From NCBI GenBank assembly GCA_029168955.1, contig JAPDOI010000696.1:244745-308744 (forward strand): a stretch of DNA of 64,000 nt, written 5' to 3'. The first letter of the stretch is position 1; every line of letters begins with the position of its first letter. The translations under genes were made by a program, and so were the position numbers. Positions 42,950 to 54,171 of the stretch are shown one piece after another. This stretch comes from Aplectana chamaeleonis (lineage: Eukaryota; Nematoda; Chromadorea; Rhabditida; Cosmocercidae). Under the pieces are notes generated by a model. That model had not been told where the DNA came from, made no database searches, and worked only from the letters and a program-made list of their open reading frames with translations.

Positions 42950-44105
42950 ACGTGAATTTTTTGTTGACTTCGAAATTCCGGTCACCAAGGGGGGGGGAAC
43001 GCGTAGCTTAGTCGAGGCTCGGAATAGCGGCCTGCTTGACCCTGAGCTGCAGCGAGTTTTACGCGACCAGTTATCATATAGCATGAGTGAGTTAAGGTAA
43101 GAATTTCTACCATTGCGTTCTTTTAGAAACGACCGCTCTACTTTCATGATAAAGCAATCAGCAGCGTCGGGGCTACCCTCCATTCAGTGATCGACGATAC
43201 CTTAGCACTGGAGCATGGTGTCATTCTCCTTTTTTTTGTTTGTTTGATGGTAAGCGCGTGGTCGATCCTGAAATGTTCGTTGGATCGATGTTATCTGTTA
43301 GAGACAGAGGCTGCGAACTGCATAAATTTGGCCACTTTCAGACTTCGATCGCCGCGCGACGCGACGGGATGATAACCATGAGCATCAGGGTCAGGCAGAT
43401 CGTTGTCCCGAACCTCGGCGAAGTTATGTACGTCCCTCTCACTTGATGATTGAAATTTTTGAGGAATGTTGAAAGTTTTTACGCTCCCTCTCGAAGTGAT
43501 GATTCTCGGCAAATTCGAAACTGAAATTTTCCCAGAAGAAAAAGAGCAATTCCTGAATTTTCCCGATTTTCTTGGAAATATGTATCGCTGCCCTCTTTAC
43601 CTTAACTGACAAGCTTTGAGGAGAGATTCTCATTTCTGACCAAAAAATCAACTCCTCTCTCCTTAAAAAAGCGATTTCAAGTTTTATTTTCGGAGTGTTC
43701 ACGTCCCCATCGTTGTCCCTCGGTACAACAGCCGCTTGACCCTGATAAGCATCTATGGAGCTCGCGTCACACGTCGATCTGTATTAAAAACATGCCATCG
43801 CGGCGACCAGCGACGGAAGTGTGAATTAGGCCTTACAGGATACATCGAGGCTTGTGTATAATATCCCAAGCAGGGATGAGCGGAAATTTTTTTCCGAATT
43901 GAGGAAATCGGAACGACTCTAAAATTCGGAAATCGGAACGCCAAAAACCACCGGAAATCGGAAATGATCAGCGAAATTCCTAACCCTCCCCTGGTGATTG
44001 TTCCTGCCAAAAAACTTGGGCTTATCCTACTTTATTGAACAAGGTGTATGCCCACGCGTACTTGTAGGCTTGTATAGCTCAGAATCATTGCAGAATCAGT
44101 TAGGT
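42950..44105. other. repeat debris, no gene recognised
   Basis: Two single hAT-like ends (gcttgaccctg at about 43033 and 43733) without partners. Confidence 0.35.
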
Positions 44106-44485
44106 CCCACACACTTTTCCAGGCGCCTGCAGCACTTCAGGTCGGTTCAACACAGTCTCTCCGGTGAGTGGCACACTCTTATTAGAGTCCCGCAAACTTT
44201 TCTTCCCGGCACATGGCGCACTCCTAGTTGGGTGCAACACACTTTTCTCGGCGCTTCATGCACTCCTAGTTGGGGTGCTACACACTTTCGCCGGCGCTTG
44301 GTGCCCTCCAAGTTGTGTCCAGCACAGTCTACCCGTCGCTCGACGCACTCCGAATTGAGCGCAACACAGACAGTTCCTCCGGCACTCGGCGTACTACAAG
44401 TTGGGCTCCGCACACCTTTTCCAGCGCTTGGTGCACTCTAAGTGAAGCCCAGCCCACTGTTTTGACGCTTGACGCACTTCCATTC
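44105..44485 (+). repeat. minisatellite, period about 43 bp
   Basis: Eight or so units of the type ggcgcttggtgcactcc, aagttgggtgcaacacac, ttttctcc. Successive gcgctt starts at 44251 and 44294 give the period. Overlapping ORFs follow the repeat and are not genes. Confidence 0.8.
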
Positions 44486-45014
44486 AGAAAATGCTGAGCA
44501 AGTTACCTGAGACTTCAACGCAAGTCGCATGGTGGCCTCACGCAACTTACATTTAGTAACAAGTAACTTGAAGCGATGTTACGGGTGATTGTACGAGATT
44601 TTTGATTAATGTAACATGCGCTTTTAATAAACACACAACATTGCGAGAAACTCGCACTGTTGGTACATGTTACTTGACACGTACCAGCGACGTGGCCTGC
44701 ACGTTGACAAGCTACGAGGCAAGCACACCGTCACGCGACGGAGACTGCTCGGCGAGCACGACTGGGCCGGCAGCGGTCTTTCAGGTGGGGCCTCCAGCCG
44801 GTGTACGGGGCCAAGTACCTCAAAATTAGTGTAACTGAATGGACGACGCTGCCTGCATCTGAGTCCTGCCTCCAGGGTGCATCGTATACCTCCCTAGGGA
44901 ACGGCACGCCGCGTAGATAAGGTACATGTGCGATAACATAATACATTTGGGTTACACGCCAGTGCTTTACGTCACGTGTAACTCAACTCGCACCGTGGAG
45001 CATATATCCACTGT

Positions 45015-45468
45015 TTAAAGGCAGCGTTCACGATGATCATCCTCGTTGAATTTCCACAATGAAATGATTGGCGAGAAGGATCCTAGGCTCTCAGTGTCGA
45101 AAGAACGGTAGAAAACGAGCCAGGAGCGGCAAAATAACGGCTGCAAACAAGCGTTTTGGTGCCCCTGACACGTTTGGTGCCCCAGATCCGCCACCTCGGA
45201 ATGAACAAATGAAGACTCAGATTACAGGAATGATCAAGCCAAGGAAGTGCTGATAAGTGAGCTGATCGCTTCATTGCAGTCATAGGTACCATCCTTCTAG
45301 TGGTCAATTCCTCGACGATCAAAAATCAACGTAAACAAGAGGGCCTATTTTTGCTCAAAAACGCGTCTTTCGTGTCCTTTTTAAACATGCCTTGCTATAT
45401 AGGGCACCAGGCCTTCCGTAAACCGTGGATATATCGGAAGTGAAATTTATCGTGAACACTGCCTTTAA
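45015..45468. mobile_element. TTAA-bounded MITE, 454 bp
   Basis: TTAAAGGCAGCGTTCACGAT is mirrored by ATCGTGAACACTGCCTTTAA. Confidence 0.85.
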
Positions 45469-46027
45469 GGTCAAATGTAACTCAAAGTTGTAAAGGCAGG
45501 TTGCCGAGAGCATATCTAGAGCCCTTAATTCGCATGTAACTCTGTCAGAAAATCCTTACCAGTGGAGTCCCGCACACTTCCCTCGAGAAACTCAGAGCGG
45601 GCCTTAAATCTCACATGAAACCGTTCATGAACTCTTTCAGCAAGCTTTCATATAGGGAACTGATTATATCGTGTTATCAGTACACGCCATCACACCATAA
45701 TAACAACAAACCGAATGGCTTCATTTTTGAAAAAAAAACGACCGAATTTCCGTTCATTCTCACAAACACACACAGACACACACACACATAGTTAAGCAAA
45801 CATATGTAGACAGCAGGATGCTATTGAATAACTTTCCTGTAAATGCACTCAACCCTAGCTTTCTGAAAAGTGAAGACGGGCCTCGAATTCGAATTCAGCG
45901 CCCCAGATATCCCTAAGAATTTCACAAGGAAAAGGGTTCAAAAACCTAACCCCCGATATTTCCGATTTTTTCCTCATTTTTAGGCTTTTTTCGGAAATCG
46001 GAAGGTCAAAAACCATCGGCATCCCTG

Positions 46028-46310
46028 ATCCCAAGCCTCAATCGATGGACTTCTCCGCGACATTCCGCGATTGAACTCGACCACAGAAATTTTTTCATTT
46101 AACAATAAAATGTAATAATTAGGGTGTTAACTTGCAAAAGCTATGCTTTCGGGGGGAATCGAACCCCCGTCGAATGCTTGGAAGGCATCCATGCTAACCA
46201 TTACACCACGAACGCTTGTTACGAGGCCAACAAATTCGTAGACATGTGCGGTATACATGCATAGCACGGATCAGCGGCGGGGCTGGTAATATCCCCCGCC
46301 TCAAACACAG
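46028..46310. repeat. second locus of the tRNA-Gly unit
   Basis: Leader (gcgacattccgcgattgaac, gggtgttaacttgcaaaagc), tRNA-Gly in minus orientation, then the trailer ttgttacgaggccaacaaat and ctggtaatatc, in the same order as at 63645-63905. Confidence 0.75.
46144..46215 (-). tRNA. tRNA-Gly(UCC) copy with acceptor mismatch, probably a pseudogene
   Basis: The body is identical to the copy at 49854, but its 3' acceptor strand reads CGAAAGC, giving a G3-A70 mismatch. It lies inside a repeat unit shared with 63645-63905. Confidence 0.8.
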
Positions 46311-46315
46311 CGACG

Positions 46316-47470
46316 GGTGATATAGGCGCTATCAGATCCAGTTAAGACATCAAGCATGGAAAAATTGCGATTCCAAGACAGCGTTAGCGATCAGGACGGC
46401 TGTATGTTCACCTGAAAATAGCCAATATTTTTCGAGGAAACCCCCACACTTTCCGAAAGACATTCGGATTCTGGGCAATAATTAAGCCACGTTTTAATTA
46501 TGAACACCCCCATTTATCATAGCTACTCTATGTAGTTTTCCGCGAATGTCTTGCAGTTGCAGGATTATCGGCGTTCTCACTCTATATGTCTACCTTTATT
46601 TCTGTCCCTATGCGTATTCCCCCTCGTTCGCTGTCGTTCTTTCAGCAAACGTTTTTCATTGACACTACGAGACTGATATATTGAGATCGGCTGACCGCTG
46701 TATTGATATGTTGAGCAAACAGGTTTTGAAAAAGCTGTGTGAAAGCAAAACACGCCCATTCTGAGCTGTACGATTGTAATGTAGAGACAGCTGATAGCTA
46801 TTTTCCACTATTGAATGATTTGGATGGTTGGAGTTTTCCTTGACACCATCCGTATTTTATAATTTACGAGAAGTGCTATTACGCAAACTGAGCTATTCAT
46901 GAATTTCTTTTTTGAAGGGCCGGTTTGAAATAAATTTCGTCCATTTTTTTTCTCGAAATTTTGGAGATGTTCACGTGTCTCTGAGGCCATAATTTCCCGT
47001 GCAAAGGCATTGTTCTCAATGAAAAAGTTGCCCGGAAACATAAGTTTCGGGTCCCTCTGAAAAGAGTGACGACGGAAAAACGGCGAAAAACGGCCAGGAG
47101 GTGGGTGAAAATCTCGTAAACCGGCCAACCCATTGGGTAACCACGCCCACGTCATATAACAGTTGCCCACCAATCGTTTCACCAGAGGAACAGTTGCTGA
47201 ATTTCTGAATACTCTTTATCTTGAAAGATTCTAACATCCAAGTCTTTGAACTGTCTTATTTTCTAAGATTTTTTTGGTACAAGAAATAGAAAACAATGTC
47301 AGTTACCTAAGAATTTCGAAGCGCAAAACGATTTCCGGCGTTTGGGTTGTTAAAAGTCTGCAATCTTCCAAAACACAACAAATAGGCGTAATTTAAGATT
47401 TTTGAGGTTCCTTGAAACAATTATTTTTCTCTGATTTTTGAGTTTCGTCTGGACTATCCTATTCTCGGAA
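46316..47470. other. no gene recognised
   Basis: Open frames near 46800-47240 on the minus strand have no recognisable motif. Confidence 0.35.
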
Positions 47471-47479
47471 AAATCAAAA

Positions 47480-48535
47480 CAAGTTACTCGTAATATAATT
47501 GTAACTCACTCGAATGTCTCAAGTAACTTACATTTATATTACATGTAACTTACACTTATGTTACATGTAATTTACATTTGAATTTCCACTACGGGGGCCA
47601 TCATGTGACGCAGACGACCCGCGACGTAGAGAACGTATTCCAGACCACTTACTACGCAAAAACATGCTGTGCGGGGCCTTCCCTTCTACTGTGGGGTCAA
47701 GTACCTCGAAGTTGGGTAATTGAACCAACAGCAACGCCAGTAGTAAGCCTGACCCCAACGAGTGCGTCGTACATCTCACTTGGAAATATCTTCTTAGCCG
47801 ATCTAAGTTACTTGCGACTTATATTGTGCCATTTAAATTACATGTAACATATCGGAAGCGCACTGCACCTACAATTTTCTGTAGTATCCTATCAGAAATC
47901 GAAGACAAGTTACTTGTAACATATCTAAGCCTATGTAAGTTACTTGTGACTTATCTCAGGTAAATCAACTTTATGCAACATGTCAACGGCACACCGCATG
48001 CAGTGCCCCACCGATATGTAACATGTAACTTAAATGGCACAAGATAAGTCGCAAGTAATATTGGCTTAGATATGTTACAAGTAACTTGCTTCTGGCTTCT
48101 ATGTTACAAGTAACTTGTTTTCATTTTTCTGAGAACAGCAACGCCACTCGTAAGCCTGACCCGCGGGTGCGTCGTACATCAAGCTTGGAAATATCTTCTT
48201 GACCGATTTAAGTTACTTGCGACTTATGTTGTGCCATTTAAGTTACATGTAACATATTGGAAGCGCACTGTACGCAGTATCCTCTAAGAACTCGAAAACA
48301 AGTTACTTGTAACATACCCAAGCTGATGTAAGTTACTTGCGACTTATCTCAAGTCATTTGAGATACATGTAACATATCGGAGGCGAACCGCACGCAGGAT
48401 CCCGCCGACATGTTACATGCAACTTAAGTGACCTGAGTTAAGTCGCAAGTAGTTTACATCGGCTCAAATATGCTACAAGTAACTTGTTTTCGGCTTTTTA
48501 TGTTACAAGTAACTTGTTTCCGTTTTTCTGAGTTA
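47480..48535. repeat. cluster of self-complementary gttacttgtaac repeats
   Basis: More than 25 copies of aagttacttgtaacat, atgttacatgtaactt and acttgcgactta in both orientations, with two larger direct repeats (about 47700-47870 and 48130-48270: cagtagtaagcctgacccc-like, gtgcgtcgtacatc, ggaaatatcttctt). A related patch lies at 44500-44950. Confidence 0.8.
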
Positions 48536-48539
48536 TCCT

Positions 48540-49853
48540 TTACTACGTGGATTTACTTAGTCAAAAACAGCGGAAGCTAGAACACGGTTTTCTATTGTGA
48601 AAACTGTCTTTGACATAACTTCTCACACATTAGTGGGTTAGTTAATGGCACCGTTCAGAAAATTCGAGTCGTAGTTGTACAGGCTAAAGAAAATCGGAAC
48701 GAGCGTAGATTAGCTGATTTCCAGACGAATGAAATTCGAAAACTTTTCGACTTTATTGACTGTCTGGTCTTTCACTTCGAAAAATTCTCAAAGGTGATCT
48801 CAATTTGAAAAAAAAACAAGTTGAACGGTATTAGATTTTCAGAATCTTTTAAATTCGTTTGTTGCACCTTCGGCATTTGAATTTTTCCTCTTCGTTCAAG
48901 CTCAGAAATCAGGTCTTTTCAAGCTATCTGTTCGCTCTGCCTTTGATATTTGGGTTTTTCTTTTGAAACTGGTTAAGATTACCTTGAAATGTGATTTTTT
49001 AAGTTTCATTTGTTGGGATTTTGACTTTTATGTAGGTCTATCTTCCGATTTTTGCAATTTTCCAAATTTCGATTTTTGTTCGAAAGTCTAGAGTATTGAA
49101 ACAACGGAATAACTTTGCCGTAGAAATAATGACTGAATGCTGTCTGGATCTCAAGAAGCAGTAAAATATGGGATCATTTTTGAATAAAAATTCACTACCT
49201 AAAACTTGTAATAAAAATAGTAAAAAGTGAAATTTCAGTAATGATTTTGAATGGACGGAAATTGATCATTTTTTGAACAAATAAAGCGCAAAAAAATTCG
49301 ATCGTGACATGCGAAGGAAATTTTCTATTCTGTCGGTGTAAAACTTTTTGTATGCGATTAGCCAAAAAGCTATTTTCATTTTCTGAACGGATTAAGTAAA
49401 ATATGCTTATTTGAGCCTCCATGTGTTGGATTCGAAGATTTGTAGGTCTGTGTTTATCGAACAGCGTGCGACTTCTTCGTGCGCTTCATTTGTTCAAAAC
49501 ATCTTCAATTTCCCTTCTTTCAAAATCCTTACTGAATTTTCACTTTTTACTAATTTTTCTGTGTTATAATTTTATTTTTAATTGTAGAATTTTTTATTCG
49601 AAATGTGATTTTATTCTCGCTGCTTCATAAAACACAGACAACATTGCCTCGTTATTTCTATTTTCTACTGCTTTTCGAAAATCGAAGCTTTTCAACTCGT
49701 AGAAAAAACTCCTCTATCTCTTGCAGGAAAACCGATTGCCTTCCCTATAAATAGCGCTGCTTCCATCCTTTATTCCCCATGCTGAAGCCAAAACTGGATC
49801 TGCCCCACACTCGCTCCCCATCCTTCTCCCGTCGCAGCTGCTGACGGTCACAA
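48540..49853. other. AT-rich DNA, no gene recognised
   Basis: No element ends, tRNA or exon recognised before the tRNA-Gly. Confidence 0.4.
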
Positions 49854-49925
49854 GCGTTCGTGGTGTAATGGTTAGCATGGATGCCTTCCAAGCATTCGAC
49901 GGGGGTTCGATTCCCCCCGAACGCA
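49854..49925 (+). tRNA. tRNA-Gly(UCC)
   Basis: 72 bases with a perfect acceptor stem (GCGTTCG with CGAACGC), D-arm, anticodon stem GATGC/GCATT with loop CTTCCAA (anticodon TCC), T-arm GGGGT TCGATTC and discriminator A. No intron. This is the only one of three related copies in the window with an intact acceptor stem. Confidence 0.92.
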
Positions 49926-50507
49926 GAAGTTTTGCTAATTGTCAAATGCGTTAAAATATGTTTTGTGGGCGGTGTGCAATTGATTGGCATTGAATTCCTC
50001 TTATTCCACGGTTTTCAGTAATTTCAATTATAGTATTACAAAAGTTAGGAGGTGTCTCACCCGCTGCTTGCAAACTCAAGCGTTTAGTCACTGGAAGGAA
50101 AAGTCCAATAAATCAAATTTGATGCGAAAATTGAAATTTGTTTTTTCAAGGAATATATCGTCGCAAGGAACCCAGAAACGCCTTCGAAAACGCTATTATG
50201 TTGCTTTGAAGCCATTTATACCAAGGTTTGGGCCATCTATTGTATCCCAAATCTTCCATAAATTTCCATAGCGAAAAATTTGCAACATTATTGCAAATTT
50301 GTAATTTATCGCCAGTCTGTTTCATTACAGAAACTGAACGCTTTTAATCGCGTATGCAGTTTTGCACTTTCAGAACTAGTTTAGTGGAGTATGTACATAA
50401 TGTGGTGTTTCATCTGGCTGTGTCACATTGAACACTGTTGTAGAGCCGTAGTTCTGGCGAAAGTCCCTGGTGTATCCTTTTTCTTATACTCTCTACTCAA
50501 TTCAAAT

Positions 50508-50831
50508 TTAGAGGCAGGGTTTGCGATAAAAACGTTTTCTGAGCTCTCTTCATTAGAATGTAGATTTGGTCCTCACAAAAGTAAGTACAATGAGTAAGAA
50601 AAGTGAAAATTTGCTGAAAAAGAAACGCACGAAAAAGGTAGAACGGCTAATTACAGGTGTCCGCACGCCCTCAACTAACGAAATTTTCATGAATGCGTGT
50701 TTATCCGGCTTTTATATTGCTCTTATGATTTTTTCTCCAACTTTTCACGTATTCTCGCTTTTAGGACAGCCAGATCTACATTTACATGAGACTAACACAA
50801 CAACCGTTTTTATCGCGAACCCTGCCTTCAA
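50508..50831. mobile_element. TTAA-family MITE, 324 bp
   Basis: ttagaggcagggtttgcgat, aaaaacg, is mirrored by gtttttatcgcgaaccctgc, cttcaa. The lysine-rich ORF at 50566-50856 lies within it. Confidence 0.75.
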
Positions 50832-52007
50832 CAGTGGCTTGGGAATTTCGCGTTAACGGTTATCCCTTTCTTCGTGATTTTCGAGTTTTGGGCTATCGTT
50901 TTTATCATGGGGAAAACGTCTTCCAACGATGGGAAGGGGATTGGTTTGGAGAAAAATTACACTTCCTCACCAATTTTTAAGCTATTTTTATCAAGTCAGG
51001 ATTGATTAACGATAAACCCATGGGTTAAGGATGGGTTTTACTAGAACTCCAAGAATTTCGCTATCCTAAACAACTGTATCCTGTCGTCCTAGTTACCCTC
51101 AACCAATGCGCTCTTCGCAGCTGAATACGCCCCCCGGAGTGATGGAATGCTCCCGCGTCAAAATTCTGAACCATCCCAGAGATCCAGTTCTTGGCTGAAA
51201 ATTTTGGAGGGTGTCACGCTGTCTCCCTTCATCGGAAGTAGTGCCATTATGCGATATCCGGCCACGAAGGATGGTATGACGACTAAATGGATTTCGGGCG
51301 ATCCAAAATTCCCTTTCAAAAGCAATTTGTGTGTTCGCGTTCTCAAATAAGCGTGCATTTGCTCGTGTTCTTGAAAGATGTCGAAATTTTTAACGTTCCC
51401 CCGAAAATTTCATTTTTTTTTCGTAATTTTCAAGTCTGAAATTTTTCAAATATTTTTTTTGCAATTTCATCAAGTTTCTTACTGCCCATCAATACTGACT
51501 GTATGTCATGCTATCAACACTAACCTACTGACGTAATTGGGGAAGTGTTCTCATTTTTGACCAGGATATTTCACGTCCCCCTTCCCAAATTTCCAATTTG
51601 TCGGGAAAATTTCACGTCACCCTGTTGTACTATGGGACAGCAACCGCTTGACTCTGCTTCTTCAAACTTTTGCTTGTATCTTTCATTTGGCTCCGTATGG
51701 TCATACCAGACAGTTTTTTTTTGAACAGTTGTTGAGCAACAGGGATGTGCGGGTTCCGAAATTGAGCTGCTTTGTTTCCGATTTTCCTCGTTTTTCTTCT
51801 GAAAAAAAACCTTGAAAAATTGGGAGTACCGATAATACAAATCGAAAGTTTCTTCCGATTGCTGACGTTTTCCCCAGTTTCATTCCCGAATTCCGAAATT
51901 GAAATGGTTGTCCTGTGTCCGGAGATCCGAAGTTTTGCTCTTATCTCTTACCTTATGGTAATACCTGACCATGAAATAAACCAACGCAAACAATCAAGAT
52001 GTGTGGC
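50832..52007. other. no gene recognised
   Basis: One unpaired hAT-like end (ccgcttgactctg) at about 51645. The frame at 51147-51350 is open but has no motif. Confidence 0.35.
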
Positions 52008-52498
52008 TTAAAGGCAGTGTTGACGATAATCTTCGATTGTGAGATTAGTCGCTAAATCGATTGTTTAGCCCCCTGTAGAACTGAAATGACGAAGAAATCG
52101 AGAAAAACGCACCAGAAGGTCACGAAATCCTCAAGTATCAGCCCGCCTCTTAAGTATCAATGGAACTGTTCGTTGTGACAATGAAATCTTTTGTGGACCC
52201 GTCTTTTGCAATTCTCCATTCTGTGTTGCTCCGTTCTTTCCTTCGGGCCCTAACTAATACTGTTATGCCCAAAATATTCTTCCATTTTCGATTAGTCCCA
52301 TTTTTCACCGGTGACAACCATCGTGAACATGTTCATCGAATCGGACAACTAGTCAAGGTCATAGAATAATGTCACTGAAAAAAGACGAATTAGTGCGTTT
52401 CTCGCCGCTTCTTCGTGATTTTGGTAACACTTGGTTGCCAACGCATTGTTTTGAGTGGAAAACTTGGAAACGAGAATCATCGTGAACACTGCCTTTAA
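52008..52498. mobile_element. TTAA-bounded MITE, 491 bp
   Basis: TTAAAGGCAGTGTTGACGAT is mirrored by ATCGTGAACACTGCCTTTAA. Its right TTAA is also the left TTAA of the next element. Confidence 0.85.
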
Positions 52499-52963
52499 AG
52501 GCATCGTAAACGCAGAAAACCTATACTTTGATGGTTTTTGTCGAGTTTGGCCTTTCTAGTAAACGGAAATACCGTAGGGGCCTCTGAAAACTCTTCATTT
52601 CTGAAAGAAAACCACGTTGAATGATATGTAAAGCCAAATTTGAATCTTGCGCCAAACTCGTTTTTGAGCTTTTTCGGCATTTAAAGACGTGGTCCCTATC
52701 ATTTTTGAAGTTTTTCTGCTTGCGGAAATTGTGCCACAGTTGTTTTCCATATTGTTTAACGATCTCATCAACATTCTGTGAAAAAGTGTTAGATGATCGA
52801 CTCAGAAGTGCTAGATGATCGACCCCACAGCCGTTTTCAGGTGGCCATAACGTTTACCGGGCGCATTTTCATAGCCTCAATTTCGTGGATGTTGCCAGCT
52901 AGCCCAAACTATTTAATTTTGCTCAAAAAATGAAGGTGGCCCTCAGCGCGCACGATGCCTCAA
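52495..52963. mobile_element. TTAA-bounded MITE of a second subfamily, 469 bp
   Basis: TTAAAGGCATCGTAAACGCA is mirrored by gcgcgcacgatgcctcaa. Abuts the preceding element with a shared TTAA. Confidence 0.8.
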
Positions 52964-53250
52964 AGTTAGTGAGTCTATAGATGTGCGTGTCTAGACTAAT
53001 TGTTACAAACTCCTCGAAGGCGTTTCACTCAGTGTTCAACTTGAGTAAGAAATTCTGACTATGAGTAGCGTCCCATTCGCACCCAACACACATCCCGCGA
53101 GGATCACCCGCCATACGTCTGCGATCCGACCAGTGTTGCTAGCCCTCACTACAGACTGATGTCATCACAAACTGGAGTTTCGAGAAAAGGTCCGTTGAGT
53201 GTTGTGGGGAAGGTGAAAAGAAACAATTTAATGTTTGGTGAATTTTTTTA

Positions 53251-53594
53251 ATGCAGATGGGCAGATCAAAAACTCGAAAAAAAAATCGATTTTTTGGTTC
53301 TCATAAATTTGAGCATTTTCAGCCCAAATTCTATCCAGGAGTGTTATTTGGTGCACTAAACACGATCATATGGTCCATTTTCAGTTTCTCAGAAGATTAC
53401 TGTAAATTACCGTAGAAAAAGTATCATTTGTGTACAGTAATCTACCGTAATCTTTCGAACAGCTGAAAATGGATCCTGCATTCGTGTTCAGCTCCCCAAA
53501 TTACTCTCCTAGACAAAATTTGGCTGAAAGCGTTCAAGTTTTTGAAATTTAAAAGAATTAGGTTTTTTGCCGTTTTTGATCTACCCAGGTGCAT
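53251..53594. mobile_element. palindromic MITE, 344 bp (GGGTAGATCAAAAAC ends)
   Basis: atgcagatgggcagatcaaa is mirrored by tttgatctacccaggtgcat. Inner arms tggtgcactaaacacgatca and tactgtaaattaccgtag pair with gattacggtagat complements. The same ends cap the 1-1824 element. Confidence 0.8.
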
Positions 53595-53673
53595 TAAGGA
53601 ATTTTAACGAACTTGAAATTGCTTCTTCTCATCCTCCCCGCAGTATTCAACGGGTCATTTATTGAAACTCCAG

Positions 53674-53944
53674 TTTGCGCTGTGATCAGTCCCTAGTCAG
53701 AGCCACCGTCACGAGTAGTCGATTCTCGCCCGAGGGCAAGCAAGCCTTTTATCCTTCTGGGGTCAGTAAATCGGTACGAGAAATCGTCTGGAAGGATTCA
53801 AACAACGACTTGCACTCCGAGAGCTTGACCCCCCCCCCCCCTTGGTCCTTTATTGCCCATCTCGTAGAGGATTCAAATGAACTACAGACTTTGGCAGCCG
53901 TGATGGAAGGCCTCAAACTTGAACTCGTAGATGCAGAGTTCTGA
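53674..53944 (+). CDS. unrecognised exon-like ORF just upstream of RCE1
   Basis: After a possible acceptor (aaactccag) an open frame of about 90 codons reads LRCDQSLVRATVTSSRFSPE and ends VMEGLKLELVDAEF at a TGA 45 bases before the RCE1 ATG. The residues look coding (acidic, helical C-terminus). There is no ATG start and no upstream exon was found, and a C-run of 14 bases lies inside it. It may be the last exon of an upstream operon partner, or a captured fragment. I do not recognise the family. Confidence 0.3.
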
Positions 53945-53974
53945 AGTTTTCCACTGATTAATTTAGAAACCCCC

Positions 53975-53985
53975 TATTTCTTTAG
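53975..53985 (+). promoter_or_regulatory. candidate trans-splice acceptor of RCE1
   Basis: The pyrimidine-rich stretch ending in tttctttag lies three bases before the RCE1 ATG, an arrangement typical of nematode trans-splice sites. An in-frame exon-like ORF ends about 45 bases upstream of the ATG, so this could be a downstream operon gene (speculative). Confidence 0.4.
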
Positions 53986-53988
53986 GTG

Positions 53989-54171
53989 ATGGGATGTGGC
54001 GCGTCAATTTCATTGGCCGTGCTGTTCCCTCTGTCGTATGTCGGCTTATTGCATATCGCCGATCATGATGGAACGGATCGAAACGATCCGCAATCAATTC
54101 GGAAACGCTCCATTGCCGCTGTTGTAAATAACGTTCTGTCTGTGGTAATTACCTACGCTGTCTTGTTACAG
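53989..54171 (+). CDS. RCE1: RCE1 exon 1 (residues 1-61)
   Basis: Encodes MGCGASISLAVLFPLSYVGL, LHIADHDGTDRNDPQSIRKR and a second hydrophobic segment ending VLLQ. SYVGLL aligns with human SYVGSL and SIRKRS with VIKRRF. Ends phase 0 at CAG|gtcagg. The ATG is the first in frame after the splice-like tttag; no upstream exon was identified. Confidence 0.9.

Noticed and set aside
44000..44500. Overlapping Cys/Thr/Leu-rich frames on both strands
   Set aside because: They follow a 43-bp minisatellite whose unit lacks stop codons.
44105..48535. Possible CRISPR-like spaced repeats
   Set aside because: Spacing is irregular, repeats occur in both orientations, and the genome is eukaryotic.
50566..50856. 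Lysine-rich 96-codon frame starting MVLTKVSTMSKKSENLLKKK
   Set aside because: Lies almost wholly within a TTAA-family MITE (50508-50831) and runs through its right inverted end.
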